Shown here piece after piece: positions 17,999 through 28,379 of a DNA stretch of 64,000 nucleotides (position 1 is the stretch's first letter; the number at the start of each line of letters is the position of its first letter). Position numbers and translations under genes: made by a program. The notes beneath the pieces were generated by a model that saw nothing but the letters and a program-made list of their open reading frames with translations, was not told where the DNA came from and searched no databases. This DNA comes from Flectonema sp. DT1601 (taxonomy: Eukaryota > Euglenozoa > Diplonemea > Diplonemida > Diplonemidae). Location of the stretch: assembly GCA_964019425.1 (NCBI GenBank), contig OZ025818.1, positions 978,542 through 1,042,541 of the forward strand. Reading direction: 5' to 3'.

Positions 17999-20647
17999 AT
18001 GTTAGGGATGGCGTTACTACTGTCGGCTTCTCTAAGTGTAATGTACACGGCGGGTACCTTTGTAAACATCTTTCCAAACGTTGACTGCGGAGCTCTCTGT
18101 AGTAAGACAACCACGGGAGTTATGATAGAAATCACTGATGGATACAATTCTAGTGATGTCCTTCAATGCAAAACCTGTTCGAAATTTCAAGTTTTCCACG
18201 GAGGACGATATTACCTCCGTGGTGCCCAGACAGTAAGTCAATTCGCTTCTCTCCTCGCTGATGTTGAGTTCCGTCCGGCAAGTAACGGCTCCAGAACAAT
18301 TCGATATAATTGGGGAGTTATTTTCTATAATAGTGCGAATCAACACTTCTATGGTATCGGAACTTGTAACCTAACTTGTGATTGGGGAGAGGCGAGAGCA
18401 AAGTGTGCGGACCCCTCAAATGATTACTTTGGACTAGTGGGATACATGGTCACTGTAACGTCTCAAGACGAACTTGATTTCATTCAACGTACTCGGCTCA
18501 GTGGATTAGTTGGAGGAACTGACACTGCCATAGAAGGGGATTGGGTCTGGACCACTGGACCAGAAGGCTGCCCTCCTTACGACACCAGCCTCACAACAGC
18601 AGCCCGCTCCGGCTGCGACATAGGACCCGTCGAAGCAAAAATGATTGGCTGTAATAGCACAGCGTATCCTCAATGTGGACAAGGCACTCTGTTCCATTCA
18701 CAAGGAACGAATATTCTTTTTAATTCATGGATGTCTGGTGAGCCGAATAATGTACTGATTGCGTGCCCTCAACACAACGGATCTTGCGACACAACTGGTG
18801 AGGATTATTTATACGTTAATTCTCTCGGATGGGCAGACTACCCCTTCACTTCTGACCTAAATAACGCATACCTCTGTGAATGGGGAGGTGTTGGTACTCT
18901 TAATGAGAACCTTTCAGATATTGTTAAGACACTTGTTGTGTTTTCATCTTGTGAGGAAGTACTGTCGGAAGCAACATGTCTGAATACAGAACTGTGTAAT
19001 TGGGTGGGGAGTTGTATTCCATCAACAATAGCACCGACGGCAATACCGACTGCAGTACCAACACTGCCTCCAACAATGATACCAACACTGCCTCCAACAA
19101 TGATACCAACACTGACTCCGACATTGATACCAACAATCGCACCGGTTGGAACACCGATACCGACATCAGTACCGACAGGTCAGGAGACCTTCCCTTCGGG
19201 GTTTACTAATTTCAAGTCTCCTGCAGCAGGCGGTGTTGCGATAGGAACCGCAGCATTCGCCGGCATTGTCGGCAGCTCAGGTGGAGGTGCCGTGACCAGT
19301 ACGATTGTTATATCATTAGAGATGCATTGCATTAGAGAGTTCCCTGGTACTCCTTTACCCTTCGCGATACACCCGACAAGGTTTTCTATTAACGATGACT
19401 ACTGGTCAGGTTGTATTATCGGAAACATTAGTCTTTGCTTCCTCATGTACATCATCCTTACTATTCTTTGTAAAGCTACAGCGTGGAAGACTGGTAACCT
19501 ACAGTCTATCGAGGCAAAACTTCGTTATCCAGGAATCCTAATCCCTCCGATGTTAATTCTATTCCCTTCTATATTACTATACAGTGGAGAGTTATTGTTT
19601 CGAGGAGAGGGTGAAACCGTTGCTGTTGTCGTTGGGATTACCGGACTAGTATTTTGTATTGGGTTGTTAGCTGTTATATTCTTCTTCTTCCGCACGGATG
19701 ATTCTTTAACATACTTCGCACCCATCCCTCAAGAGGGCTTATCACATTACTCGCCAGCGATGATTTACATATTTGGAGCAGGGACTTGGCACAACACATA
19801 CGATAATGACTACGTGTCTCGTAGAGGTCCTCTTTATGATGTGTACCTCCCAGTAGATATTATCCGAGGGCATTATACTTTGATAGAGTTCTGTTCTGTC
19901 GTCATTATTGTGACCCTCTCTTGGATTCCCGACGACAACAAGGGAACTTGCACGATGAAAATATCATTCATGATAATCGTGTTACTCATACAAACACTCA
20001 TAACGATAGTAAAAAACTTATTCATATCAAAATTACTAAAACACCTCAGCGTCTTAGCAGGAATAGCCAGCATTGCTGGGCTTGGGTTTCAGCTTTGGTC
20101 CCTACACGGGTATGCTCTTAGTGAGAGTAACTTACCGGGAAGGTTATCAGAGCATTGTATTAGTGCTTCGGTGACTTTGACGTTGATTAGAAGTGTTTTT
20201 GATATGTTTTCTGTTTGGATGGATTTATCATCGGGGTTTAAGGGTAATCTCAGAGACGATGAAAAAAAAAAGAAAATTGATAACGAAATTGAGAAAAGCG
20301 TCACTTCCAACACCAACATGACTCCTGAAGAGAATAGTAGAATTCATCCTTTGGTTGGCTCTGGTATGTTTGAGATGCAGTCTAAACCTATTAAGAGAGT
20401 GGAATCGTATTACAGGCTACCAACACGTCCTTCTCTCATTCAATCAAATCAAGAACAAAGTGTTAGTAGTGGTTGGGGTGAAAATTCTGTCAACTTCCCT
20501 CCAACTTCGATTCACTCAGGTGGTGGATTGCAACCTTCTACGGCACTACCACAAACATCGTTATTACAGATAATAAATGATGACAACCTTAATCGATGGG
20601 GAGAACACTCTGTTGAATATATGCTTTATAGTGATCACTCTCTGTGA
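17999..20647 (+). CDS. C-type-lectin domain multipass membrane protein
   Basis: The 882-aa chain begins with a hydrophobic signal (MLGMALLLSASLSVMYTAG). Residues ~120-295 form a C-type lectin-like domain: DWGEARAKC, MVTVTSQDELDFI, GGTDTAIEGDWVW, SGEPNN with an EPN motif (248-250) and LYVNSLGWADYP ending in YLCEW. EPN usually goes with mannose-type calcium-dependent binding. A Pro/Thr stalk with a repeated LPPTMIPT unit follows (341-394). About eight hydrophobic spans lie between 413 and 740, and the tail is Ser-rich. The topology suggests a surface sugar receptor. The start lies 17 nt after CACCTCTCTCTCACAG. Confidence 0.8.
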   Translation: MLGMALLLSASLSVMYTAGTFVNIFPNVDCGALCSKTTTGVMIEITDGYNSSDVLQCKTCSKFQVFHGGRYYLRGAQTVSQFASLLADVEFRPASNGSRTIRYNWGVIFYNSANQHFYGIGTCNLTCDWGEARAKCADPSNDYFGLVGYMVTVTSQDELDFIQRTRLSGLVGGTDTAIEGDWVWTTGPEGCPPYDTSLTTAARSGCDIGPVEAKMIGCNSTAYPQCGQGTLFHSQGTNILFNSWMSGEPNNVLIACPQHNGSCDTTGEDYLYVNSLGWADYPFTSDLNNAYLCEWGGVGTLNENLSDIVKTLVVFSSCEEVLSEATCLNTELCNWVGSCIPSTIAPTAIPTAVPTLPPTMIPTLPPTMIPTLTPTLIPTIAPVGTPIPTSVPTGQETFPSGFTNFKSPAAGGVAIGTAAFAGIVGSSGGGAVTSTIVISLEMHCIREFPGTPLPFAIHPTRFSINDDYWSGCIIGNISLCFLMYIILTILCKATAWKTGNLQSIEAKLRYPGILIPPMLILFPSILLYSGELLFRGEGETVAVVVGITGLVFCIGLLAVIFFFFRTDDSLTYFAPIPQEGLSHYSPAMIYIFGAGTWHNTYDNDYVSRRGPLYDVYLPVDIIRGHYTLIEFCSVVIIVTLSWIPDDNKGTCTMKISFMIIVLLIQTLITIVKNLFISKLLKHLSVLAGIASIAGLGFQLWSLHGYALSESNLPGRLSEHCISASVTLTLIRSVFDMFSVWMDLSSGFKGNLRDDEKKKKIDNEIEKSVTSNTNMTPEENSRIHPLVGSGMFEMQSKPIKRVESYYRLPTRPSLIQSNQEQSVSSGWGENSVNFPPTSIHSGGGLQPSTALPQTSLLQIINDDNLNRWGEHSVEYMLYSDHSL

Positions 20648-21784
20648 CTGTTTTCGGTCAAAAATATTATTCTTTGTGCGTAGTTGGATCCCTTGTTTTT
20701 ATATTAGTCCTGTCGGCTTATTATATTATGAAAAAAAAAAAACGTGGGAATCAACAAACGTGAGACATAATTTGTTCATTATTGTTATTCTTTTTTTTTT
20801 TCTCTCTTTTTTTTTTATTGTTGTCTCACGGCTTCTCCTCTCTTCTTGTTCTTTGAAACATTACGTACAAGAACAATATATTTCTTTTTATTCAACGTTT
20901 GCAACACAAAGAGAAGTGTGTAGCTTGCTACCTCATTCTCTCATATGACGACGTGGTATAGAAATTATGTATTTGTTGTGATAAATTACTTCTTGTATCG
21001 TTTTTTTTTTTTTTTTTTTTTTTGCCTCCACACTTTTTTTGTATTCTGTCTTACTCTTCGTGCTTTTTTTTATTCCTTGTCGCATCACTGAAATAAAATC
21101 GAATAAAACCTTCTTACTCCCGACTTTTGCGAAAAAAAAATAGCACCCAAAGTAATCTTTATGGTTGTTTACCGCACACTAGATCGAATGCTCAATTTTA
21201 GAATTTTATATTGATGTCGACTACGTGCGAGGAACATGCTTCTTCTTCTTTTTATTTTTTATATTTTTTTATGACAAGGTAGGAAATGAACCTTTTCGTA
21301 TACATGATTGTGGTATCGTATTTGCTCCGTCCTTACGCTGTTATTTGGGATTATGGTCCGAAATACACCGAATTTACTGACTGGTGTCTCCTGACTTGAC
21401 CAGACTTACGTTGGTTGGGTAAACAAATAGAAGGGAAACCTGTATGGTATGCTCCCCAAAAAAAAAAAAAAAAAAAAATGAGAGGTGTATTTTGGTCCAT
21501 TTCCCTTATTATTATTATTATTTTTTGTTTTGGTTGTTTCTCTACATTCGTCACTGAGGTTTGGCAATCTATTCTGAATCCAATTTCTATATTTATTTAT
21601 TTATGTTTTTTTTTTTTTTTTATCCCTCGGATTTCTCGCAGGAATTTTTTGCTATTCTAAAATGAATGTTTAATCTTCTGTCGCCCTTTATTTTTTCTGT
21701 TTTTTACATTGTTACTTATTTTACCATTATAAAGTTGTTTTACTGTTTCCTACGTTGTCAAAACTATTACCCCCCCCTCGATCT
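20648..21784. other. 1.1-kb intergenic spacer
   Basis: The spacer has homopolymer runs (T23 near 21001, A20 near 21460, T17 near 21607 and C8 near 21771). It contains short open frames made mostly of Phe/Lys codons that I do not believe. No RNA gene is recognised. Confidence 0.55.
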
Positions 21785-21882
21785 CTGATGATGAGAGAAT
21801 AGAGGTAAGGAGGTAATTATGGATAACTCTCGAAACCTAAATAGTTACTTTATTATGTCTAAGTTGCGCATCGCACCTGTTT
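21785..21882 (+). repeat. Segment over the start of the coiled-coil gene, copied at 54277-54366
   Basis: CTGATGATGAGAGAATAGAG and the following ATAACTCTCGAAACCTAAATAG are found again near 54277 with small differences. The copied stretch spans the first ~20 codons of the gene, so either the gene start lies in a dispersed repeat or a fragment of it was copied. Confidence 0.8.
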
Positions 21883-24445
21883 CTGAAACTACTGCTTTCC
21901 AAAATCGAGGAATGCTCAACCTGATAGAGGGTGTGATGTGTTTATTGTGTGGATGGTTGAACTTTTTTTTAATTTATTATTTTAATAAAGTACAGGACGG
22001 CATAACCATGTTCGAGTGGCTCGATAAGTTGGAGGAGGCAATTCCAGGGAAAGCAGCCACGAGTAACGTTCAAGAAATCGTACTAAAATCGGCTGAAAAA
22101 CTTCTGGAAGAACGTCAAGCAACGGAAGACAATGAAACGACAATAAGAAAAGATGTTATCGACGAAGCGTATGATGAATTCAAAATGATAAAGACTCCCT
22201 GGATTGAGTATTTAATAACAGCAATGCAATCGGACACTGAACCGCATTACCGAAATTCATTACAACGGCTGTGGGAAGTAAACTCGCATTACGTTTCAAC
22301 GTGTTCAAACATTGCAACAGAAGAAGACGATACTTATATTACCATACTACGAGAGGAGGATATGTCACCTGCCAGGATTAATTATAAAATAGAACTTTTA
22401 ATGAAAAGTGAATCAAACGATCGACGGCAGATAACGGAAACCATGGAAAACACATTCTCTGAAGAGGTATCTCTACTAACTGAGAGTTTGGAATTTGAGC
22501 AAAATCGAATGATTGCTGACGCGAATAACAGAAGTGATTTATTTGATGCGGAAACTCATCAGAGGGAGTCTCTAACAATGTCGGAGTCAGCCTGTCGGGA
22601 GTCTCTTGGGAATCAAGAAATGTGTTTTAGAGGTAACGTTAAATTTGATAAAATCCTCAACTCGTTCATCGATGACAGCATCTCTTCAATATCAGAGGAA
22701 GTCTTCCTTCTTCAGGAGTTGCAATTTTTCGAAAATTTTGAATTTGAAGGAAACCGCCAGCTGCTAAACGTCCTTCAACGAGATACGTTCAACCAAATAG
22801 TGAGAGAGGAGTTGACTTATAGAAAATCAATTCAAAAAAGAAAACGAGAAGAAGAAGAAAAGTATGAAAACCTACTAATCTCCCACATCGAAGAAGAAGA
22901 GAGGAAACGAGTTAGACTCTACGCTGAAGAGGAAAGTGAAAGTCAGGAAATGAAATCGCTTCTCAGCATTCTAAATACAACTCACGAGAGTACTTTAGAC
23001 ACGGCGAAGAGAGAACAAGAGAAAGAGTTAATTAGGATGTGTAAGTCTACAGAACACGACGAATCAGATCTTCGTAATAAAATATTAAACAATCAAGACA
23101 CTACTCGTGATGACATTGAATCGACTGAATACCAACATCGTAATGACGTCTACTTAAGAGATAGAAGAAGTCTTGTTGAACGAAGTAAACAAACTAGAAA
23201 ACTACTCGACTCCGAATCTCACTCTCGACGAGGCATCCGAGAATCAGAACAAGAAAATGCGATCTCCATTTTCAACGAGGAGAGGGACATCATTGAAGGG
23301 TACTACAGTTGGTTATCTTCGGAAAGAAACAAGTGGCCGATTCTAACTGAAGCAGAGACGACTTCCAGGCACAGTATTCTGGTTGAAGAAAAAAGCTTTT
23401 CTGAAATAATAGAATGCTGCAAGTCAGAATTCAATTCTCGATTGAAATTAATAATCTCGTACGCAACTAGTAATACTTTACAGGCAGCAGTTGCTCAGCA
23501 AGAAACGGTATGTTAGCTGTTCTATTGTGTGTGTACTGCACACATTGAAAACAAAAAAACAACAACAACAACAACAACAACAAACAGTTTGCTCGCCTAC
23601 GTATTATCGACGAGGGAAAACTCGCTTTATTAAAACTGGAAGTATGTTTCGTTATTTGTGTGACGTGAGCTACAGGTGAATAGTTACGAACTAAACAAAC
23701 ACAGCGTTCAACACATCGCCTCAGAACTCAACACCTAACTTATTTGATTGAAAATTATCAAGTCGACGAAGAGAGCACTCGCTGTCGTGTTGTACAAGAA
23801 GAGGAAATCTTCCGTGGATCTTTACTTTATCGAATGCAATGTGCGATGGCTGAAATAGCAGCGATTGTTCACATCGAAGACTCTGAAGTTCAGACGAGTA
23901 GTTCACCAATGAAATCACAAGTAGTGAGAGAGACGATGAGTTCACCTGTTGAGGTTATGAATAGTTTTCATATAAATTCAGTTGTTGAAGAACGAGTGAT
24001 CGAAATGGAAACGCCAACAGGCAGCATAACTAAAGTAAATGAACACGCGACGGTTGATAATAACATCGACACTGTCATGAGAAAATGTCGTTTTACCTGC
24101 GGTTGGAGTGAGTCGAAAACTGACTACGTTGGACAAACTGGATTGGTCTGCGATGTTACTGAAGAAGGTACTGCTCTTTTATTATTCAACAACGGACGAC
24201 ATCAATGGTTTCCCACATCTGTTTTACACACACCCACTCTTGAGGCTGCACAAGATGCTCCTCAAGTTCGATCAAAAGCTCCTCCGGTCTCCCTTCGACT
24301 TCCTCTTTGGAAAAGTTGGATATACTCAATCCTCCCCGGGGGTAGTGACGCAGACTTCGCAACCATCTTTACATACGTCGGACTTCCGTTTATTTTAATT
24401 TCATCGATATTTTATCTAATGTATTATAGACAGCATGCTACTTAA
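21819..24445 (+). CDS. Long coiled-coil protein with MIB-like SH3 motif and C-terminal anchor, spliced
   Basis: Exons 21819-23507, 23588-23641 and 23705-24445 join in phase 0 to give about 827 residues. A hydrophobic segment near residue 40 (CLLCGWLNFFLIYYF) precedes ~550 residues of charged helix rich in Glu, Arg, Lys and Gln (coiled coil). Near the end GQTGLVCDVTEEGTALLLFN and NGRHQWFPTSVL resemble the small SH3-like repeat of mind-bomb/HERC2 proteins. The last 30 residues contain a membrane span (FTYVGLPFILISSIFYLMYY), so it may be tail anchored. Role unknown; tethering or scaffolding is an inference. A candidate acceptor lies in the pyrimidine run near 21771. Confidence 0.7.
23508..23587 (+). 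other. Cis intron 1 of the coiled-coil gene
   Basis: ACG|GTATGT opens it and AACAAACAG|TTT closes it. The 80-nt segment contains stops and a (CAA)n run. Removal keeps the frame. Confidence 0.75.
23642..23704 (+). other. Cis intron 2 of the coiled-coil gene
   Basis: GAA|GTATGT opens it and AACACAG|CGT closes it. The 63-nt segment contains ACGAACTAAAC 15-20 nt before the acceptor, which resembles a TACTAAC-type branch site. Removal joins an 18-codon exon to the long last exon in frame. An alternative AG at 23674-23675 would keep a frame that ends at TAA within 25 codons. Confidence 0.7.
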
Positions 24446-24971
24446 TTATGAATAAGTTGTTCCCGTATTTGAGTTTTTGGAATTATTTATTACCTTACAC
24501 TCGGCATTCGAGGAAGAGGGAAAGTTCGACAGCTGTTCAAACGATGGGATTGCTCGCTCAAAATTGTTCTTAAAATTGATTTTGAGGGGAGAGAGAAAAA
24601 AAAAAAAAAGTATTCGTTCCTTTTCTATTCGTCCAAAAAAAATAAAAATAAAAAAATAAAAACAAAATTGAGATCAATCGATCGTAGGCATTTCATTCCA
24701 ACCACATAAACAGTTTATTATGCGGCAGACACAGAGAAGACTCATTACTGCCCACAAGTTGTGTAGTTGGATTGTGAAATTGTAATAGTTCTTTCTTAAT
24801 TACCTTCACCAGGTTATTAGCATCAATTGTCTGTAGGGAAGAAAGTAACTTAGCAAAAAAAAAAAAAAAAAAAAAAAAAACGTTAATCCTATTACCATCA
24901 CAGGTGTATAATTGAACATCAGACCTGGTGGTGTGTGAAAGGAACGACAACAACAACAATTTAATATTTTG
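24446..24971. other. Intergenic spacer
   Basis: AT-rich; A tracts lie near 24597-24609 and 24855-24880. No gene is seen; ACATCAG near 24920 could serve as an acceptor for the next gene. Confidence 0.5.
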
Positions 24972-25865
24972 ATGACAAGAAAGCGTCCGGGTGGATTCCA
25001 AAGTGACAAAGGCTCTAATTATGATATTCAACACTTGTATGAAACCCAACCTGACCTACTCCGAAAACACGTCTCTGAAAAGAATGGAAAAATCTTTATA
25101 AATATGAGAGACAAAGATTCTGTGAAATCATTAATGACAGCGGTAATGAAAACAGACTACGAAATAAACAACTGGAGTGTACCTGAAGGTCATCTCTGCC
25201 CGATGATTCACAACAGAAGAACCTACATTGAGTGGTTAAATTCATTATTTAGATTCGAGAAGCTCTCTGATGACATCAACGGGATTGATATCGGTGTTGG
25301 AGCTACTGTTGTGTATCCTTTACTTGGTTATAAGTTATTCAAATGGTCAATGTTGGGAATTGACACAGATGAGAGTTCAATACGACACTCGCAGGACATC
25401 GTAACGTCAAACGGACTCGATGATAAAATTAAATTACTTCACATCCCTCCTCTCTCGGAATCTGATTCAAAGACTTTTGATGTTCTCAGCAGACTGAAAC
25501 AACACAGCGATGAAAAGTTCACGTTCTGTATGTGCAATCCTCCGTTTTATGACTCCGAAGATGTTATTTCAGTCAGAAAAAGAAAAACCACCACATCCCT
25601 GACGAAATCAGAGAACTCGATCTCTGGAGGAGAACTACTCCTCGCGACTACTCTGTTGGAGGAGTCTCTCACTCGTGAGATTCCAGTTTTGTGGTTTTCG
25701 ATTATGTTTGGAAGGAAGAACTCTGCGAAGTCGTTTAAGAAATTACTTTTAAAGCATTCAGAGGAAGACAATCCGGTCATCACTTATCGTTCGACACAAT
25801 TCATACTCGGGACTACTACTCGATGGTTGTTTGCGTGGAAGTTACTTCCTGAAAAGACTAAATGA
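24972..25865 (+). CDS. METTL16/RlmF-like RNA N6-adenine methyltransferase
   Basis: The protein has 297 aa from the ATG at 24972. It has the METTL16 plan: HLYETQPDLLRKHV at the N-terminus, PMIHNRRTYIEWL, the SAM-binding segment GIDIGVGATVVYPLLG, the acidic GIDTDESSIRHSQ strand, and the catalytic CNPPFYDSE (NPPF near residue 192). The end reads TRWLFAWKL, typical of the family core. Known members methylate adenine in U6 snRNA and structured RNAs, or in 23S rRNA in bacteria. The C-terminal vertebrate-conserved region is absent. The stop at 25863-25865 lies about 52 nt from the acceptor of the next gene. Confidence 0.88.
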   Translation: MTRKRPGGFQSDKGSNYDIQHLYETQPDLLRKHVSEKNGKIFINMRDKDSVKSLMTAVMKTDYEINNWSVPEGHLCPMIHNRRTYIEWLNSLFRFEKLSDDINGIDIGVGATVVYPLLGYKLFKWSMLGIDTDESSIRHSQDIVTSNGLDDKIKLLHIPPLSESDSKTFDVLSRLKQHSDEKFTFCMCNPPFYDSEDVISVRKRKTTTSLTKSENSISGGELLLATTLLEESLTREIPVLWFSIMFGRKNSAKSFKKLLLKHSEEDNPVITYRSTQFILGTTTRWLFAWKLLPEKTK

Positions 25866-25916
25866 ACACACTCAGTAAAGTTCTGTTTCTGTTGGATGAC
25901 TTTAATTATAATTACT

Positions 25917-25931
25917 CTCCCTCTCTCTCAG
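25917..25931 (+). promoter_or_regulatory. Splice acceptor with pyrimidine tract before the MPPED-like gene
   Basis: TCCCTCTCTCTCTCAG-like run ending in AG nine bases before ATG 25940. The frame is open upstream to 25862, so this site is what favours the later start. It is the cleanest of several such sites. Confidence 0.6.
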
Positions 25932-25939
25932 TTTTAAAC

Positions 25940-26809
25940 ATGACAACAACCGTTCGATTAGTTCACATTAGTGACACTCACGGATTTCATCGTCACATTC
26001 AACCTGTGAAAGGTGACGTGCTATTACACACTGGTGACTTTACCAATTATGGTACAGTTGAGGAAATAGAAGATTTTAATAATTGGCTTGGAGAGATGAG
26101 ACGATACTATAAATACATAATTGTGATTGCTGGTAATCACGACTGGGGAGATGCTGGAAAGGGTTGTGAGGCAGGTAAAATACCTCCGAAGGATATGTAT
26201 TCGGGTGATTATTTAAAGAGTAAATTAAGTAACTGCAAGATGTTGTGTCACGAGTCTGTTGTTGTTGACGGTATTTCAATATTCGGTTCTGGTTGGGACT
26301 GTTGGCAATCAGCTGGTGACCCAGACAAGAACTCATCCAAGAGATTAACAGACACTCTCCCTGGAGTGGAATGTTGTTATACGAGGTTTAACTTAATACC
26401 CTCAGGAGTCGATGTCTTACTTACTCATTGCCCTCCTCGTAATATCCTTGACTGTGTTGAGGGAAGTTTATCTCCGTGGGGGAGTTCCAAACAACTAACA
26501 GCAGAGTTGGTTAAAAAATCACCAAAAGTACATCTGTTTGGTCATCTTCATGAGCAACGTGGATTCTTTGAAAAGAATCGAAGCGATGGTTCGTTTTCTG
26601 GAGCGATCAATTACGTCGTCCCTCCGAGAAATTCAGTCCCAAAAACAAAACCAATTCCCAAAGAGATACCTTGTCAAGTTATAAGTAATAACGCCATGCT
26701 GAACCACGGCAGAATGGACAACTCTAAATCAAAACTCGCTGGAGTCCCTCGTGTTATTATCGCACAGAAGACTACGAGTAGTGGATGGAGTTTTTCTGTT
26801 GAAAAATAA
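25940..26809 (+). CDS. MPPED1/2-like metallophosphoesterase
   Basis: About 289 residues from ATG 25940. Metallophosphoesterase motifs in order are HISDTHG, LLHTGDFTNYG, IAGNHDWG, LTHCPP and HLFGHLHEQRG; all metal ligands I can judge are present. The LTHCPPRNILD and GHLHE contexts fit the MPPED1/MPPED2 (239AB) group, which hydrolyses cyclic nucleotide phosphodiester bonds in vitro in animals. An earlier in-frame ATG at 25862 overlaps the METTL16-like stop and is probably untranslated. No signal peptide; likely cytosolic. Physiological substrate unknown. Confidence 0.88.
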   Translation: MTTTVRLVHISDTHGFHRHIQPVKGDVLLHTGDFTNYGTVEEIEDFNNWLGEMRRYYKYIIVIAGNHDWGDAGKGCEAGKIPPKDMYSGDYLKSKLSNCKMLCHESVVVDGISIFGSGWDCWQSAGDPDKNSSKRLTDTLPGVECCYTRFNLIPSGVDVLLTHCPPRNILDCVEGSLSPWGSSKQLTAELVKKSPKVHLFGHLHEQRGFFEKNRSDGSFSGAINYVVPPRNSVPKTKPIPKEIPCQVISNNAMLNHGRMDNSKSKLAGVPRVIIAQKTTSSGWSFSVEK

Positions 26810-27203
26810 CTTATAAACACTTTACGCGATTTGGGGTTTTTCTTTTTTGCATTTAACAAGTATTGTAAGAACGAAAAAGAATGTTGGGGCAGCACACGCA
26901 AACCTCCTTTAGCTTTATCAGTTTAAGTCGGTTCACGGGTTTCGTGCACAAACAAAAAATCACAGTTGTTATATTATTATTTTCTGTAGAGTTGAAGATG
27001 AAGCCAATTCTATTTTATATTTCTTTAGTTTTTTACTACGTCGGTATTTACAATAAGACCCGAAGTACTTCCCTTGCCTGATTTTGTTGATTACGAAAAA
27101 ACGTCGATTGGAAAGTATTTTTCTAATGCGGCCCCTATACCTGCTGAAGTTAACGGGTTTTGGTTACTCTGAATTACTAATAATTTTATTTATCAGCCAC
27201 ACG

Positions 27204-28187
27204 ATGCATTCTCACTTCAATAAAGGTCTTCAGGTCCTGCAAGCGGTTGAGAAGGCTCATCCGTTAGTAACTCGTGTGATGGGTCACAATCCTGGGAAGT
27301 TTACTCTTCAGGGAAGCAACACTTACTTAGTCGGATCCGGTAGTGAAAAGATTTTAATTGATTCTGGTGAAGGAAGAGCAGAGTACTTGGGATCGTTAAG
27401 AGATGGTTTAGAGGGAGCGACAATCGGAAAAGTTATCATCACTCACTGGCATCCTGATCATGTTGGAGGATTACCCAGTTTGTTAAAAAGTGATCTGTTG
27501 GCTAAAGACTTCACTATTCATAAAATGGTTGAAAAGAATCACGACGACAGAGTCTTTAAGGAACTTAAATTAGATTCCTCAATCATCACACCCATCAAAG
27601 CTGGTGACATCTTTACTGTAGGATCTGCAACCCTACACGCAATACACACACCTGGTCATACTACTGATCACTGTTGTTTGTACCTTGAAAATGAACCATC
27701 TTTATTCACTGGAGATGTTGTTCTTGGTCAGGGAAGTTCACATTTCAGTAACTTAGTCGACTACTTGAAATCGTTGGAGATATTGAAACAGTTTTCTATT
27801 AAAAAACCAGATTCTAAATGTACCATTTACCCTTCACACGGTCCTGTCATATCTGACGGTACGAGTAAGATAGAAGAGTACATCTCTCACAGACTCAAAC
27901 GTGACGATCAGATTATTGAAGTCTTGGGAGAACGTTCGATGAAAGCAGCAGAAATAGTCAGCTTGTTGTACAAAGATGTTCCAATAGAAATGCATAAAGC
28001 TGCTGAGACTAATGTTGTTCTTCATTTGCTACGTTTGGAAACTATCAATGCGGTTGTTGGAGTTCGTACTGAGAAATCAAAGAAGATTTCTCTTGGCGGA
28101 GGTGTTCCTGACGAGCTACTCGACATCTTTGATGTGGTAGCTCCGAACATGTCAGCCACCTGGTCCTTAAAGAAATCTGTATTGTAA
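27204..28187 (+). CDS. LACTB2-like metallo-beta-lactamase-fold hydrolase
   Basis: About 327 residues from ATG 27204, which follows TTTATCAG by seven bases. The motifs are VTRVMGHNPGKFTLQGSNTY, HWHPDHVGG (HxHxDH), HTPGHTTDHCC, FTGDVVLGQGS and YPSHGPVI. A C-terminal winged-helix-like part (RDDQIIEVLGERSMKAAEIV) follows. This is the layout of LACTB2, an endoribonuclease found in animal mitochondria. An upstream in-frame start at 27126 (MRPLYLLKLTG) would add a possible targeting peptide, so dual starts cannot be excluded. Confidence 0.88.
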   Translation: MHSHFNKGLQVLQAVEKAHPLVTRVMGHNPGKFTLQGSNTYLVGSGSEKILIDSGEGRAEYLGSLRDGLEGATIGKVIITHWHPDHVGGLPSLLKSDLLAKDFTIHKMVEKNHDDRVFKELKLDSSIITPIKAGDIFTVGSATLHAIHTPGHTTDHCCLYLENEPSLFTGDVVLGQGSSHFSNLVDYLKSLEILKQFSIKKPDSKCTIYPSHGPVISDGTSKIEEYISHRLKRDDQIIEVLGERSMKAAEIVSLLYKDVPIEMHKAAETNVVLHLLRLETINAVVGVRTEKSKKISLGGGVPDELLDIFDVVAPNMSATWSLKKSVL

Positions 28188-28379
28188 CTATTCACATAAC
28201 AAAACGTATTTATTATGGTCAAAAAGAACCGCCTCTGAATGTTTTTTGGTCACCATCCAAAAGACTGCTAACCCTACTGTGATGCCACTCACGTAAAGTA
28301 TTCGATTGTTGGGTTGTTGATATTTAAATAATTATTCTCTTCAGGTCTCAACACTTTAAGAACACAAAACAGTGTTGGT

